The notes under the pieces: generated by a model | Told to the model about the DNA's origin: nothing | Seen by the model: only the letters and a program-made list of their open reading frames with translations | Databases searched by the model: none | Part shown: positions 35,202 through 43,903 of the stretch, one piece after another | Position numbering within the stretch: the first letter of the stretch is position 1 | Layout of the letters: each line of letters starts with the position of its first letter | Source of the DNA: Mycobacteriales bacterium | Lineage (GTDB): Bacteria; Actinomycetota; Actinomycetes; Mycobacteriales; QHCE01 | Assembly (NCBI GenBank): GCA_013362805.1 | Contig: JABFVL010000025.1 | Coordinates: 18,785-82,784, forward strand | Direction of reading: 5' to 3' | Length of the DNA stretch: 64,000 bases | Translations under genes and position numbers: made by a program

Positions 35202-38200
35202 ATGGCCGCCGGCACCCTGACCGCCCCGCAAGCCCGCGCCCGCGGCGCTGCGCAAGGCGGCAGCAGCACAGGAGCGAGTTCGAACGACGGCTTCGACAGC
35301 ATTCTGGCCGACATGCAGGAGAAAAGCGCCGACTTACGGGGCAAGACGGTGATGAACCGGAGCATCCGAACTCCCGTCACCCGGCTGCAAAAGGCACTGT
35401 TCTGGGCTTCTCACCCCACCGACGCCCTGCTAGACGTACGGGGCCAACACTTCCCATACGAATACTGGGACGCCGACGTACACACCTCATTGGCGAACTG
35501 GATCATGCTGATCGCCGAGGAAAACAAATATCCAGGTGCTGAAAAGGTCGCCGAAATCTGCAATGCCTACAAAGACAATATCGGCGCGGCATTTGAGTTG
35601 CTCACCTTCAAACACCGCTATGCCGACGAAGAACAACGTCGCGAACGCGCCTTCTCAAACCTAGGTCCACGTTGGAAAGGCATGTCCGGTGGCGACCTGA
35701 TCACCGCTGAAGGAAAACCGCTACTGGGTGCCGGCGCGGAAAGCCTCTACCCCATCATCGACCAAATCCTCAAATACGCGAATAAAAACCGGATGATGAA
35801 ACTCTACGAAGAGTCATCCGACATCGCGATCCGCGCATACGAAATGGCGTGGAACAACGTCACCCAGTTGACCACGAACTTCAACTGGAACGAACTGCCA
35901 CAACATGAACAAGTTGAGCGCTACAACGAAGCGGTCACCAGCGCTATTCGAAACATCCTGGCCGATCCGAGCCTCAGTGCGGAAGACCGCGCCCGGCTCA
36001 CCGAGCACGGTGAAATCTTGAACCGGCACCCACAACTGATTGAGCTCTTCAAGGAGCGCCTCAACCAGAGCATGCCGGTGAGCACACTGCCCACAAAACC
36101 GGAAATCATCCGGCAACTCAACAACGAATTCCGTGGTGAATTCGCCTCCGGTAACTTCGCGACCTACGAAGAATGGTTCGGCCGACGCGCCAGCAGCTAC
36201 GGGGAATATCGCGCCACCCGTAAAGAATCGATGCTCGAACTCAGCAACGAACGCAATATGCAAATGACATTGAACAGGCGACGTTCTCGAGGCACCTACA
36301 AAGACAGCAACGATAAAGACGTCGAAATCAGCCTCGAAGAAGCGCGCCGACGCGTAGCCGCTGACCCGAACGACCCAGCCCGCAACTGGGTACCCTTCAT
36401 GATGCCCGCCGACACGCCACTCGGTCGCGAACAAGAGCTCAAACTACGGCAAAACGTAAAGATCCTGAACTTGGCGGTGAAAGGCAAAACCCGCATCGAC
36501 GGCAGTGTCTCAGACACTCGCTCGGTCTACTCCGACCGGAAAATGTGGGCGAACACCGGACTGCTCGCCATCCCAACCCTGAGCGGAATCATCGCTGTTA
36601 GCCAAGGCATCGCCGAACTAGCCGGAGCGGTCGGCATACAAATGACGGGCGTATCGATCGGCACGCTGGTCGCCACGCCAGTGATCGGGCCCATCGTCGT
36701 TGGCGCCGCGATCGCTGGAACCGCATACGCGATTCTCCGCAACTGGCCAAACATCAAGAAATTCGGCAGTTGGGCACGCCAGAGGATAACTCGCAGCCGA
36801 GGTCGCGGTCGCACCGAAGCGCAACGGGCCCTCGCCGAGTGGCGCCGGGCTGGCACCGGCGCCGACGGCGCCGCACAGACAGTGGTCGCCGAGGCGGCGC
36901 GCACCCGAGATGGCATCCAAGCCGCGTTGGACGTCCTGACGCGGCCCGACGGACCACTCGAAACCGCCCAACGTAACGTGGACGATCTTGACTACACGTA
37001 TCAACGTCACCGTGAAGATGCCGACGCTATGGAGTCGCGCGTCGAGGTCCGAGAACAGGCCGTACAACGGCTCACAGCCGAAGCAACACGACTTCGTCAA
37101 ATTTCTGATGCCAATCCCACCGATCGGGAAGCGGAACGTGATGCCGCTGATGCTTCCTACGCGGCCCGACAAGCCCGCACGAATGCCGAAGACGCGCAAC
37201 GACAACTTCGTGGTGAGCAACAAGCGCTGTCCATCGCCGAGCAAAATCTCGCGACCGCACGGCGCGGGCTCGAGCACGTGCAACACCAAGTGGCAACCCG
37301 CCGAGACGAACTCGCGCGAGCGGAAATGGCATTCACCGACGCGACGTTGGCAATTCACGAAGCCGACTTCGAGGGGCAACGCCGTGAAGCCGCGATCGAT
37401 CGGCACGAGCTAGACCAAAACGGCATTGAAGAGCAAGTGCGTGTGCTCATCGAAGCGGGCTATGACCCAGCCGACGCGGTAGAACGTGTGGTTGACGGTC
37501 CACTCGACACGCAGCTCGCCGACCTGTTCGACGTAGAACGCATGCGTGCTGAAGTTGACCGCATCGACTTGCTGGGTTTGCGTTCGGCGCCACCCGGCCG
37601 GCGGAGTGGCCCGAACGGACAAGGCCCCGGACCCCACACTGGTGGGCCCGATGGACGTGGCCCTAACGGTGGGCCGGACAACGGACCTGGCGGAGGAGGC
37701 GGTTGGGGCGGAGACGACAATGGCCCCGTTCCTCCGACGCCACCTGGTGGTCAGCAACTTCCTGGCGGCCCCCAGTTCGATCCCGCAGACCCTAGCTCAT
37801 GGCCTTGGAACGGACCTGGCACTGGTGGACCTCTGCCACCGCCAGATAACGGCACCGGAGGCGGCCCACACAATCCGACCGCTTCGCTCGGCTTGGGCTC
37901 GGCCGGAGCTGTGTCCCAAGTGGCGCCCTACGTCGCTAAAGAGCGGCGTTTGGGCAAAGAAGCCGAGGCTTGGGCACGGGCCCAAGGTGATGCCGCTTTG
38001 GCGAACTTCGACCGTCAAGCTGCTGAGCTCGCCGCCCGCAAGGGCATTGACCAGCAGGCGGCCAGCGCCGAGCTTCTCAAAGAGATGTTCGCGCCCACCA
38101 CAGATGAGCCAATTCGCTCATTCCACCAGGACATTGGCGGCGAACGCCCGTCGATGTTGCGGCCAACAGCGCTCACTGGTGCCGCGGCGGGCGGCGGCAT

Positions 38201-38339
38201 CCCCACCGGGTATGTAAAACCCACCACGACGCCGAACAGCGAAACCCATGCACCACTACACACCACGGCTCGCCATCGGGTGGGAGAACGGGTCCCCGTT
38301 CGTAGCGGAGGCGGACACCCGATGCAGCCACATCGCTAA
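35202..38339 (+). CDS. Giant protein with hydrophobic core, coiled coil and Gly/Pro tail
   Basis: A 1045-residue unknown protein. Residues 30-440 are a helical soluble region with several Trp-containing helices. Residues about 448-512 are strongly hydrophobic with two or three probable membrane helices (TGLLAIPTLSGIIAVSQGIA; GTLVATPVIGPIVVGAAIAG). A long charged coiled coil runs from about 560 to 735 (VEVREQAVQRLTAEATRLRQ and onward). A short helical unit with QVRVLIEAGYDPADAVERV resembles a UBA-type bundle, loosely. Residues 800-895 are Gly/Pro/Asn-rich, and the end is helical again, then disordered. There is no signal peptide. It could be a membrane-bound scaffold. A 19-base-pair terminator follows six bases after the stop. 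Confidence 0.8.
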   Translation: MAAGTLTAPQARARGAAQGGSSTGASSNDGFDSILADMQEKSADLRGKTVMNRSIRTPVTRLQKALFWASHPTDALLDVRGQHFPYEYWDADVHTSLANWIMLIAEENKYPGAEKVAEICNAYKDNIGAAFELLTFKHRYADEEQRRERAFSNLGPRWKGMSGGDLITAEGKPLLGAGAESLYPIIDQILKYANKNRMMKLYEESSDIAIRAYEMAWNNVTQLTTNFNWNELPQHEQVERYNEAVTSAIRNILADPSLSAEDRARLTEHGEILNRHPQLIELFKERLNQSMPVSTLPTKPEIIRQLNNEFRGEFASGNFATYEEWFGRRASSYGEYRATRKESMLELSNERNMQMTLNRRRSRGTYKDSNDKDVEISLEEARRRVAADPNDPARNWVPFMMPADTPLGREQELKLRQNVKILNLAVKGKTRIDGSVSDTRSVYSDRKMWANTGLLAIPTLSGIIAVSQGIAELAGAVGIQMTGVSIGTLVATPVIGPIVVGAAIAGTAYAILRNWPNIKKFGSWARQRITRSRGRGRTEAQRALAEWRRAGTGADGAAQTVVAEAARTRDGIQAALDVLTRPDGPLETAQRNVDDLDYTYQRHREDADAMESRVEVREQAVQRLTAEATRLRQISDANPTDREAERDAADASYAARQARTNAEDAQRQLRGEQQALSIAEQNLATARRGLEHVQHQVATRRDELARAEMAFTDATLAIHEADFEGQRREAAIDRHELDQNGIEEQVRVLIEAGYDPADAVERVVDGPLDTQLADLFDVERMRAEVDRIDLLGLRSAPPGRRSGPNGQGPGPHTGGPDGRGPNGGPDNGPGGGGGWGGDDNGPVPPTPPGGQQLPGGPQFDPADPSSWPWNGPGTGGPLPPPDNGTGGGPHNPTASLGLGSAGAVSQVAPYVAKERRLGKEAEAWARAQGDAALANFDRQAAELAARKGIDQQAASAELLKEMFAPTTDEPIRSFHQDIGGERPSMLRPTALTGAAAGGGIPTGYVKPTTTPNSETHAPLHTTARHRVGERVPVRSGGGHPMQPHR

Positions 38340-38345
38340 ACCTGA

Positions 38346-38387
38346 ACACGGGTGGGGACGGTCCAATTGGACCGTCCCCACCCGTGT
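38346..38387. terminator. Very strong bidirectional terminator
   Basis: A perfect 19-base-pair stem, 38346-38364 paired with 38369-38387, around an AATT loop (ACACGGGTGG... opposite ...CCACCCGTGT). It separates the convergent 35202 and 38402 genes. Its perfection and length make it a hard transcription boundary in both directions. Confidence 0.93.
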
Positions 38388-38401
38388 CTAACGATCTTGC
38401 G

Positions 38402-40654
38402 TCACGAGATGCTTGGCGGACGCTTAACGCCAGGCTGCGGCTTTGCTCCTGGAGCGGTCATGAATGTACTGGGTGGAAGAATGACCACAATGGACGTCGA
38501 CACTGTCCGAGCTTTTTCTTGAAGTCGGGACTTAATCTCAGCCAGTTCGGGAGGGAACCTTTCGCCCATCTGACGGCTCAACTTCACAAGTCTGGCCAAC
38601 AGGGGCGGAGGCTCGTTTTTAGCTGCGAGAACTTCATCCTTCTCCGCATGTTCAGCCCGGAGCATTTCCAACGCTTCACCCGGCGATGCCGCCGCTACCG
38701 GCTCACCACCACCGAAAAAATCGGGCAAAGCGGCATCAGTGCGTTGGTGAACATATCGAGCCCCCCACGAGTGATCGAGGAGCGTTAGGCTGTCGATTTC
38801 GCCGTGGGCAACTAGCTCGTCTAGAACTCCAGGCATCGCGTCTCGGGCGTCTACCTGCATTTTGGCGGGCATATGCCGCCCGGCCCCTTCAACCTCTCGT
38901 TGACCCATTTGCCGCTCGTGAACCCTAACCAGGGACTCATCTTGCGATATGCCGAGGGAGACGACGTGAACTTTGTAGCCCTTAGCTTTGTAGGCGGAGA
39001 TCTGCCGCATGAGCCCGGCGGCATCCCCCATGTATTCCCCGATGACGCGACGCTGCTCTTCTCGTGCTCGCGCGCTCACGTAATCCATCGCGGCTAGACC
39101 ATCTGAAGCGACATACACCTGCGCGTCAGGTGCTGTCCCTTCCTGACGATTACTCAAAATTTTGAAGGCGACATGGTGGTCAACATGTCGATCAAAATCA
39201 TCGCGTACCGATCCGCCGAGGTTTTCGTATCTTTCTGCCGTGTAGTTGGCCACACTTGATTTGCCCGCGCCCGGTTCGTTGACGAACAAGATAGCTTCGG
39301 GTTCGTCAATCGGCGCGCTGCCTTCGGCCGCGGCGGCATACGCATCAGCAAAGAACACTTGGCGCTCGTCATCGTTGAGAACAAAATCGTCAAGCTCAAT
39401 GGCGGCGCCTCGGCCCAGCGCATGCACCATTCGTGCCGGCAAAGGCGTCTTATGCGTCCAAATCTGCTGACCCGCACGATCTTGCAAAAAGTGAAGAAAG
39501 TCTTGTGCGGCGCCCACTTGCGTGAAATTGGTGGCCATATGGTCACGCAATTCAAGCGCTCGGCGTCGGTGACGGGGCAGCTCACGCAGGGTGGCATCTA
39601 TCTTGCGGGTCAGGACGTCTGCCCGCAAAGGTCCGGACGGAAGTCGCACCACTGATTCCCTCCCAAGCCGCGCAGGCACCCGGCTTGGGTCGGTGAGCAC
39701 ATCGGCGACTCCGCTGTCCGCCGAGATGAGGGCGGGCACGCCTTCGGCGATGGCCTTCCAGGCCGCCAATCCAAAGTCTTCGTGGTAGGCGGGGAAGATA
39801 GCGATCGTGGCCCCATGCAAAACCTCGGCGACCATTCGTTGATCTCTTGTGTGCGGTAGTACGTTGACTGGAAAGCCCGCGATATTGGAGAAGCGGCCGC
39901 TGAGCTCGCCCACAGTTGAGGCTTCGACTCCCAGCATGGTCAGTTGCAGGTTGTCATAGCCGAGCTTGCGCAGTTCTCGAGCGGCATATGCCGCGGTAGT
40001 CATTCCCTTGATTTCGTCGTTCATTCGACCGAGCATCACCACATTGACATGATCAGTCGGTGGTTGGGCATATCGAGTCGGTTCTGGATTCGGCAGGCCG
40101 GGCGTGTATTCGTAGACCGGTATTGGACGCGGCGCATCGGCGGCATACTCCATCCCCAATCGGGCCAGCCGCGGACCGACCGCGAATATGCAGTCAGCGG
40201 CATGACACAACGATTTTTCAGTTCGGTAGGAGTCTTCGCCAAGCTCCGGCTGTTCGTGAAAGCCGTACACTCGACGGGGATCATCGTGAATCGCATGGAT
40301 GAACAACGCTTTTCGATATTTTGTGCGTTGGAAAACCAAGGCGGGTGGGCTCGAGAATCTGGCATGTCCTATCACCGCGAAAATGGATTTCGCGGCTGGC
40401 ATTCCGTTGGGGAGCATCAAGGTAGCTTGCGGATTCAAGCCCGGATATACGCCGCCGCTTTGGACGGTGACGAATTGCTCTTGAAGGTTTTCATTGCCCG
40501 CGCGCGATATGACGGGCACTCCTAGCCTGCCAAGGGAGTCGCATAGCTCAGCATTGGCTACGGGAATGCCGCCAGTGCGGGCATCCGTATGCCAAGCGTC
40601 AGAAAAGGTGAGAATCCCTCTAGCTAAGGCATTCTTGGCAGAAAGATACGGCAT
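38402..40654 (-). CDS. Glycosyltransferase (GT4-like) fused to a zeta-toxin-type kinase
   Basis: A 750-residue fusion. Residues about 15-395 form a GT-B glycosyltransferase of the GT4 type: GGIPVANAELCDSLGRLG, VNVVMLGRMNDEIKG, and HEDFGLAAWKAIAEGVPALIS in the donor site. In this last block the second acid of the usual E-x7-E is Lys (E292, K300), so the donor site is altered. Residues about 450-640 form a zeta-toxin-like kinase: P-loop NEPGAGKSS (459-467), an acid-rich DDFDRHVDHH, KAKGYKVHVVSLG and GAGRHMP with the family's arginines. Zeta toxins phosphorylate UDP-N-acetylglucosamine. The tail is helical, then Pro-rich. ATG 40654 leaves 80 bases to the divergent GT-A gene; 40711 is an alternative. 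Confidence 0.82.
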   Translation of the reverse strand: MPYLSAKNALARGILTFSDAWHTDARTGGIPVANAELCDSLGRLGVPVISRAGNENLQEQFVTVQSGGVYPGLNPQATLMLPNGMPAAKSIFAVIGHARFSSPPALVFQRTKYRKALFIHAIHDDPRRVYGFHEQPELGEDSYRTEKSLCHAADCIFAVGPRLARLGMEYAADAPRPIPVYEYTPGLPNPEPTRYAQPPTDHVNVVMLGRMNDEIKGMTTAAYAARELRKLGYDNLQLTMLGVEASTVGELSGRFSNIAGFPVNVLPHTRDQRMVAEVLHGATIAIFPAYHEDFGLAAWKAIAEGVPALISADSGVADVLTDPSRVPARLGRESVVRLPSGPLRADVLTRKIDATLRELPRHRRRALELRDHMATNFTQVGAAQDFLHFLQDRAGQQIWTHKTPLPARMVHALGRGAAIELDDFVLNDDERQVFFADAYAAAAEGSAPIDEPEAILFVNEPGAGKSSVANYTAERYENLGGSVRDDFDRHVDHHVAFKILSNRQEGTAPDAQVYVASDGLAAMDYVSARAREEQRRVIGEYMGDAAGLMRQISAYKAKGYKVHVVSLGISQDESLVRVHERQMGQREVEGAGRHMPAKMQVDARDAMPGVLDELVAHGEIDSLTLLDHSWGARYVHQRTDAALPDFFGGGEPVAAASPGEALEMLRAEHAEKDEVLAAKNEPPPLLARLVKLSRQMGERFPPELAEIKSRLQEKARTVSTSIVVILPPSTFMTAPGAKPQPGVKRPPSIS

Positions 40655-40734
40655 ACAGCATAAATACCAGAACCGTTGTGGCAGGATAGGACGGTTGCCA
40701 TGATGCGGCATCAAATCACATTGGAGTGTCTGCA

Positions 40735-41649
40735 ATGGTCGCTTGGCCTAAATTATCGCGCTCAGCGAACCGCACCCCCACGGTCACGGTCCTAACGACG
40801 ACACACATTGATGTGCTCGACCTTCTTGACCGCACCGCCTCCTCGCTGGTCGAACAGAAAAGCCCCGATGGCCGCCCAGTTCCCGAACTGTGGTGGAGCA
40901 TCGGCGTCGATGGCAATGCGGATGACGCGTGGCAAACCCTACAAGCGGCCAAGAAAGCCGTCGGCGATCATCCAATAAAGGACAGAATTCGAGCTAACCA
41001 CACCATACGCAAGCGCGGAGATACCTGCCCCGCCCAAAACATGGCACTCACGAAAGGATTCCATCACACGGACTTCACGCTGCTCATGGATGGCGATGAC
41101 TGGTTCACCCCCACCGGGGTCTCGGACCTGGTCAATGGCTGCCGGGACGAGAATGTGTGGTGGTCGGTAGGTGCGAAAGAACGCGCCAACGCGGCCGGAG
41201 AAATCTCACCGGGGGCTGACATCTCACATCTTGTAGGCACCCACCAGCCTGGTCAGCTATATCCCCACGAGTATGCCCATATCGACAATCTTGTAGCCGC
41301 CTCCGCCCTCGCGGTGCGAACTCCTCTGCTTTTACAAGTAGGCATTTCGCCGTTCCCGAATTCAAACGACACCGCGCTTTTAGCCAAGTTAAGCGCGGTC
41401 GCGTCCGGAGCGGTGATTCCCGACGTAGTCGTGACAAAACTTGGCCACGAAAATCAGAAAACCAAAGACCCCCAGTTCCTGGCCGCAGTCGTGGAGTGGC
41501 ACAACCTGGCGCTTAGAGCGGGAAGCATGTTCGGCAGCGCGTACACGGCGCTGGGCGGAGAACTCCCTCGCGACGCAAACCGGTTCACAGAGCAACATGC
41601 TCGCAAGCACAACCCGGCGCCACTCAAGAGAGCACGCACAAAAAAATGA
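40735..41649 (+). CDS. GT-A fold (GT2-like) glycosyltransferase
   Basis: A 304-residue glycosyltransferase of the GT2 type. It opens with the Rossmann-like strand TVTVLTTTHIDVLDLLDRTASSL, has a RGDTCPAQNMAL donor-loop block, and the metal-binding DGDDWF (Asp119-Asp122). Unlike chain polymerases it has no membrane helices, so it is a soluble enzyme adding sugars to a soluble or membrane-surface acceptor. ATG 40735 with GGAG eight bases upstream is preferred over the GTG at 40726. It is divergent from the GT4-zeta fusion, so the two may act together. The acceptor is unknown. Its stop lies inside a hairpin shared with pckG. Confidence 0.85.
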   Translation: MVAWPKLSRSANRTPTVTVLTTTHIDVLDLLDRTASSLVEQKSPDGRPVPELWWSIGVDGNADDAWQTLQAAKKAVGDHPIKDRIRANHTIRKRGDTCPAQNMALTKGFHHTDFTLLMDGDDWFTPTGVSDLVNGCRDENVWWSVGAKERANAAGEISPGADISHLVGTHQPGQLYPHEYAHIDNLVAASALAVRTPLLLQVGISPFPNSNDTALLAKLSAVASGAVIPDVVVTKLGHENQKTKDPQFLAAVVEWHNLALRAGSMFGSAYTALGGELPRDANRFTEQHARKHNPAPLKRARTKK

Positions 41650-41681
41650 GGGGCACGACCCACCGGCCGCACCCCTCATTT
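41644..41681. terminator. Hairpin between GT-A and pckG
   Basis: AAATGAGGGG (41644-41653) pairs with CCCCTCATTT (41672-41681) around 18 bases that include a CGGCCG self-complementary core. It overlaps the stop codon of the glycosyltransferase gene (TGA at 41647-41649) and lies ten bases beyond the pckG stop, so it can serve both. Confidence 0.7.
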
Positions 41682-41691
41682 CACTCAATGA

Positions 41692-43518
41692 TTACTGCAC
41701 GTCAAGCTTGTGCTTGAGCACGTCAAGCTCGGACCATAGAACGCCGGGCAGCTTGTCACCGAACTTGTTGAACCATTCGGTGATCTGCGGGATCTCGGCC
41801 TTCCACTCTTCAACATCCACCGCGAGCACCTTGGCTAGGTCCTCATCGGAGATGTCCAGGCCTTCGACGTCGAGCGCGCCTGGTGCTGGCACACGACCAA
41901 CAGGAGTGTCGACAGCTTCGGCTTTGCCTTCGAGGCGCTCGATGGCCCACTTGAGCACACGGGCGTTCTCGCCGAACCCAGGCCACAGGAACTTGCCGTC
42001 TTCGTCGCGACGGAACCAGTTCACGTAGAAGATCTTGGGAAGCTTTGAGGCATCCCCGGTGGGGCCGCCCTTGCCCATTTCGATCCAGTGCTTGAAGTAG
42101 TCACCGGCGTTGTAGCCGATGAACGGCAGCATCGCCATGGGGTCGCGACGCACGACGCCAACCTGACCCACGGCCGCAGCGGTGGTCTCAGAGGACAGCG
42201 TGGCGCCCTGGAAGACACCGTGTACCCAGTCGCGGGCTTCGGAGACCAACGGGATGGTGGTGCGGCGACGTCCACCGAAGAAGATCGCCGAGATCGGCAC
42301 ACCGTTGGGGTCTTCGTACTCATCGGCAAGGATTGGGCACTGCTTGATTGGCGTGCAGAACCGCGAGTTCGGGTGGCTGGACAGCTTGTCCGAGTCCGGG
42401 GTCCAGTCGTTGCCGTGCCAGTCGGTGAGGTGCGCGGGCGGCTCGCCCATGCCTTCCCACCACACGTCGCCATCGTCGGTCAGCGCGACGTTGGTGAACA
42501 GCGAGTTGCCCTGAGCGATGGTGCGCATCGCGTTCGGGTTGGTGTTGTAGTCCGTGCCTGGTGCGACACCGAACAAACCGTATTCGGGGTTGACGGCGTA
42601 GAGACGTCCATCGTCACCGAAGTGCATCCAGGCGATGTCGTCACCAAGGGTTTCGACCTTCCAACCTGGAATGGTTGGTTCGAGCATGGCCAGGTTCGTC
42701 TTGCCACAAGCCGACGGGAACGCGGCGGCGATGTAGTGAACCACGTTCTCTGGGTTGGTGAGCTTCAAGATGAGCATGTGCTCGGCCAGCCAGCCCTCAT
42801 CGCGACCCATGGCCGAGGCGATACGCAGCGAGTAGCACTTCTTGCCCAGCAGAGCGTTGCCGCCGTAGCCAGAACCGTAGGACCAAATCTCGCGCGTTTC
42901 TGGGAAGTGCGAGATGTACTTTTCGCTGTTCTGTGGCCAGGTGACATCTGCTTGGCCAGGCTCAAGCGGTGCGCCGACCGAGTGCAGGGCGGGCACGAAG
43001 TCAGCGTCGGTGCCGAGTGCGTCCAGAACCTGTGAGCCCATGCGGGTCATGATTTTCATGGACAGCACGACATATGCCGAGTCGGTGATCTCCACACCGA
43101 ACATGGGGTTGTCGGCGGTAAGCGGTCCCATGCAGAACGGGACGACATACATGGTGCGGCCACGCATCGAGCCCCGGTAGAGCTCGGTCATGGTTGCCTT
43201 CATTTCCGAAGGTGCCATCCAGTTGTTGGTGGCTCCCGAGTCGGCCTCATCGACCGAGCAAATGAAGGTGCGCTCCTCAACACGTGCGACGTCGTTAGGG
43301 TCCGTACGGGTCCAGAACGAGTTGGGCTTTTTCTCTTCGTTCAGCGGCACCAAGGTGCCAGTTTCCACGAGCTGCTTGGTGAGCTTGTTCCACTCGGCAT
43401 CTGAACCATCGCACCAAACAATGTTGTCTGGTGTGGTCAGTTCAGCGACCTCGTTGACCCACGCTAGGAGTTTGGCATGCTTCGTAGGCGCGTTGTGCTC
43501 TGTTACTGGGGCGGTCAT
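41692..43518 (-). CDS. pckG: Phosphoenolpyruvate carboxykinase (GTP)
   Basis: GTP-dependent PEP carboxykinase, 608 residues, the usual length. It converts oxaloacetate to PEP in gluconeogenesis. Signature blocks are [15 protein letters not shown] (kinase loop 1a, with the active cysteine), [32 protein letters not shown] and [19 protein letters not shown]. All ligands appear intact. The ATG at 43518 begins the family-like [12 protein letters not shown]; the frame is open upstream to 43617. GTP-type enzymes are standard in actinobacteria. It works with glpX at 15.5 kb. The long antisense frames across this gene are products of its codon bias and not genes. Confidence 0.97.
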   Translation of the reverse strand: MTAPVTEHNAPTKHAKLLAWVNEVAELTTPDNIVWCDGSDAEWNKLTKQLVETGTLVPLNEEKKPNSFWTRTDPNDVARVEERTFICSVDEADSGATNNWMAPSEMKATMTELYRGSMRGRTMYVVPFCMGPLTADNPMFGVEITDSAYVVLSMKIMTRMGSQVLDALGTDADFVPALHSVGAPLEPGQADVTWPQNSEKYISHFPETREIWSYGSGYGGNALLGKKCYSLRIASAMGRDEGWLAEHMLILKLTNPENVVHYIAAAFPSACGKTNLAMLEPTIPGWKVETLGDDIAWMHFGDDGRLYAVNPEYGLFGVAPGTDYNTNPNAMRTIAQGNSLFTNVALTDDGDVWWEGMGEPPAHLTDWHGNDWTPDSDKLSSHPNSRFCTPIKQCPILADEYEDPNGVPISAIFFGGRRRTTIPLVSEARDWVHGVFQGATLSSETTAAAVGQVGVVRRDPMAMLPFIGYNAGDYFKHWIEMGKGGPTGDASKLPKIFYVNWFRRDEDGKFLWPGFGENARVLKWAIERLEGKAEAVDTPVGRVPAPGALDVEGLDISDEDLAKVLAVDVEEWKAEIPQITEWFNKFGDKLPGVLWSELDVLKHKLDVQ

Positions 43519-43903
43519 GATGGATTCGTGTCTCCCTCTATATGAGTCGGGCACGCGCCCGCGGCTCAACGTCTTGGCTGAGAGCCGGCGGCGGGGCTTG
43601 ACGCGACCGTCGTGCATTTTGCTTGACGGCCAATGATGTGGTGTCAGGGTAAACCGAAACGCCTGTTCACGTAGGGCGGGTTTAATGTGAGAGCCCGCAC
43701 AATGTGATCAAGGTAGCGCTTTGGCGCACCCACCCGCCTGATGCCAGATCTTCTGCCTTGGACTTGTCGCCCCGATTCCGTCTTTTTGCCGGATATTAAC
43801 CCGGATCGGAGCGAGGTGCTATATCGCACTTTGCCGATAGTGGAGGGAAAAACCAGCGATGGACCTCACTTCATGAGATCCATCACCTTTGTTGTGGCAA
43901 AAC
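43519..43903. other. Intergenic region upstream of pckG
   Basis: 385 bases between the pckG start and the end of the 43904 gene, both on the minus strand. It holds the pckG promoter and leader. A GAGGGAG box lies about 14 bases before the ATG. A weak inverted repeat GATGGA ... TCCATC is at about 43857-43883, close to the end of the 43904 gene. No convincing gene is seen. Confidence 0.6.

Noticed and set aside
30828..41649. Integrative element or prophage
   Set aside because: No integrase, relaxase, capsid or terminase gene and no flanking tRNA or att repeat was found, despite the DUF4913-like domain.
42088..43035. 315-codon plus-strand frame inside pckG
   Set aside because: It is antisense to an intact PEP carboxykinase and shows no domain; it arises from codon bias.
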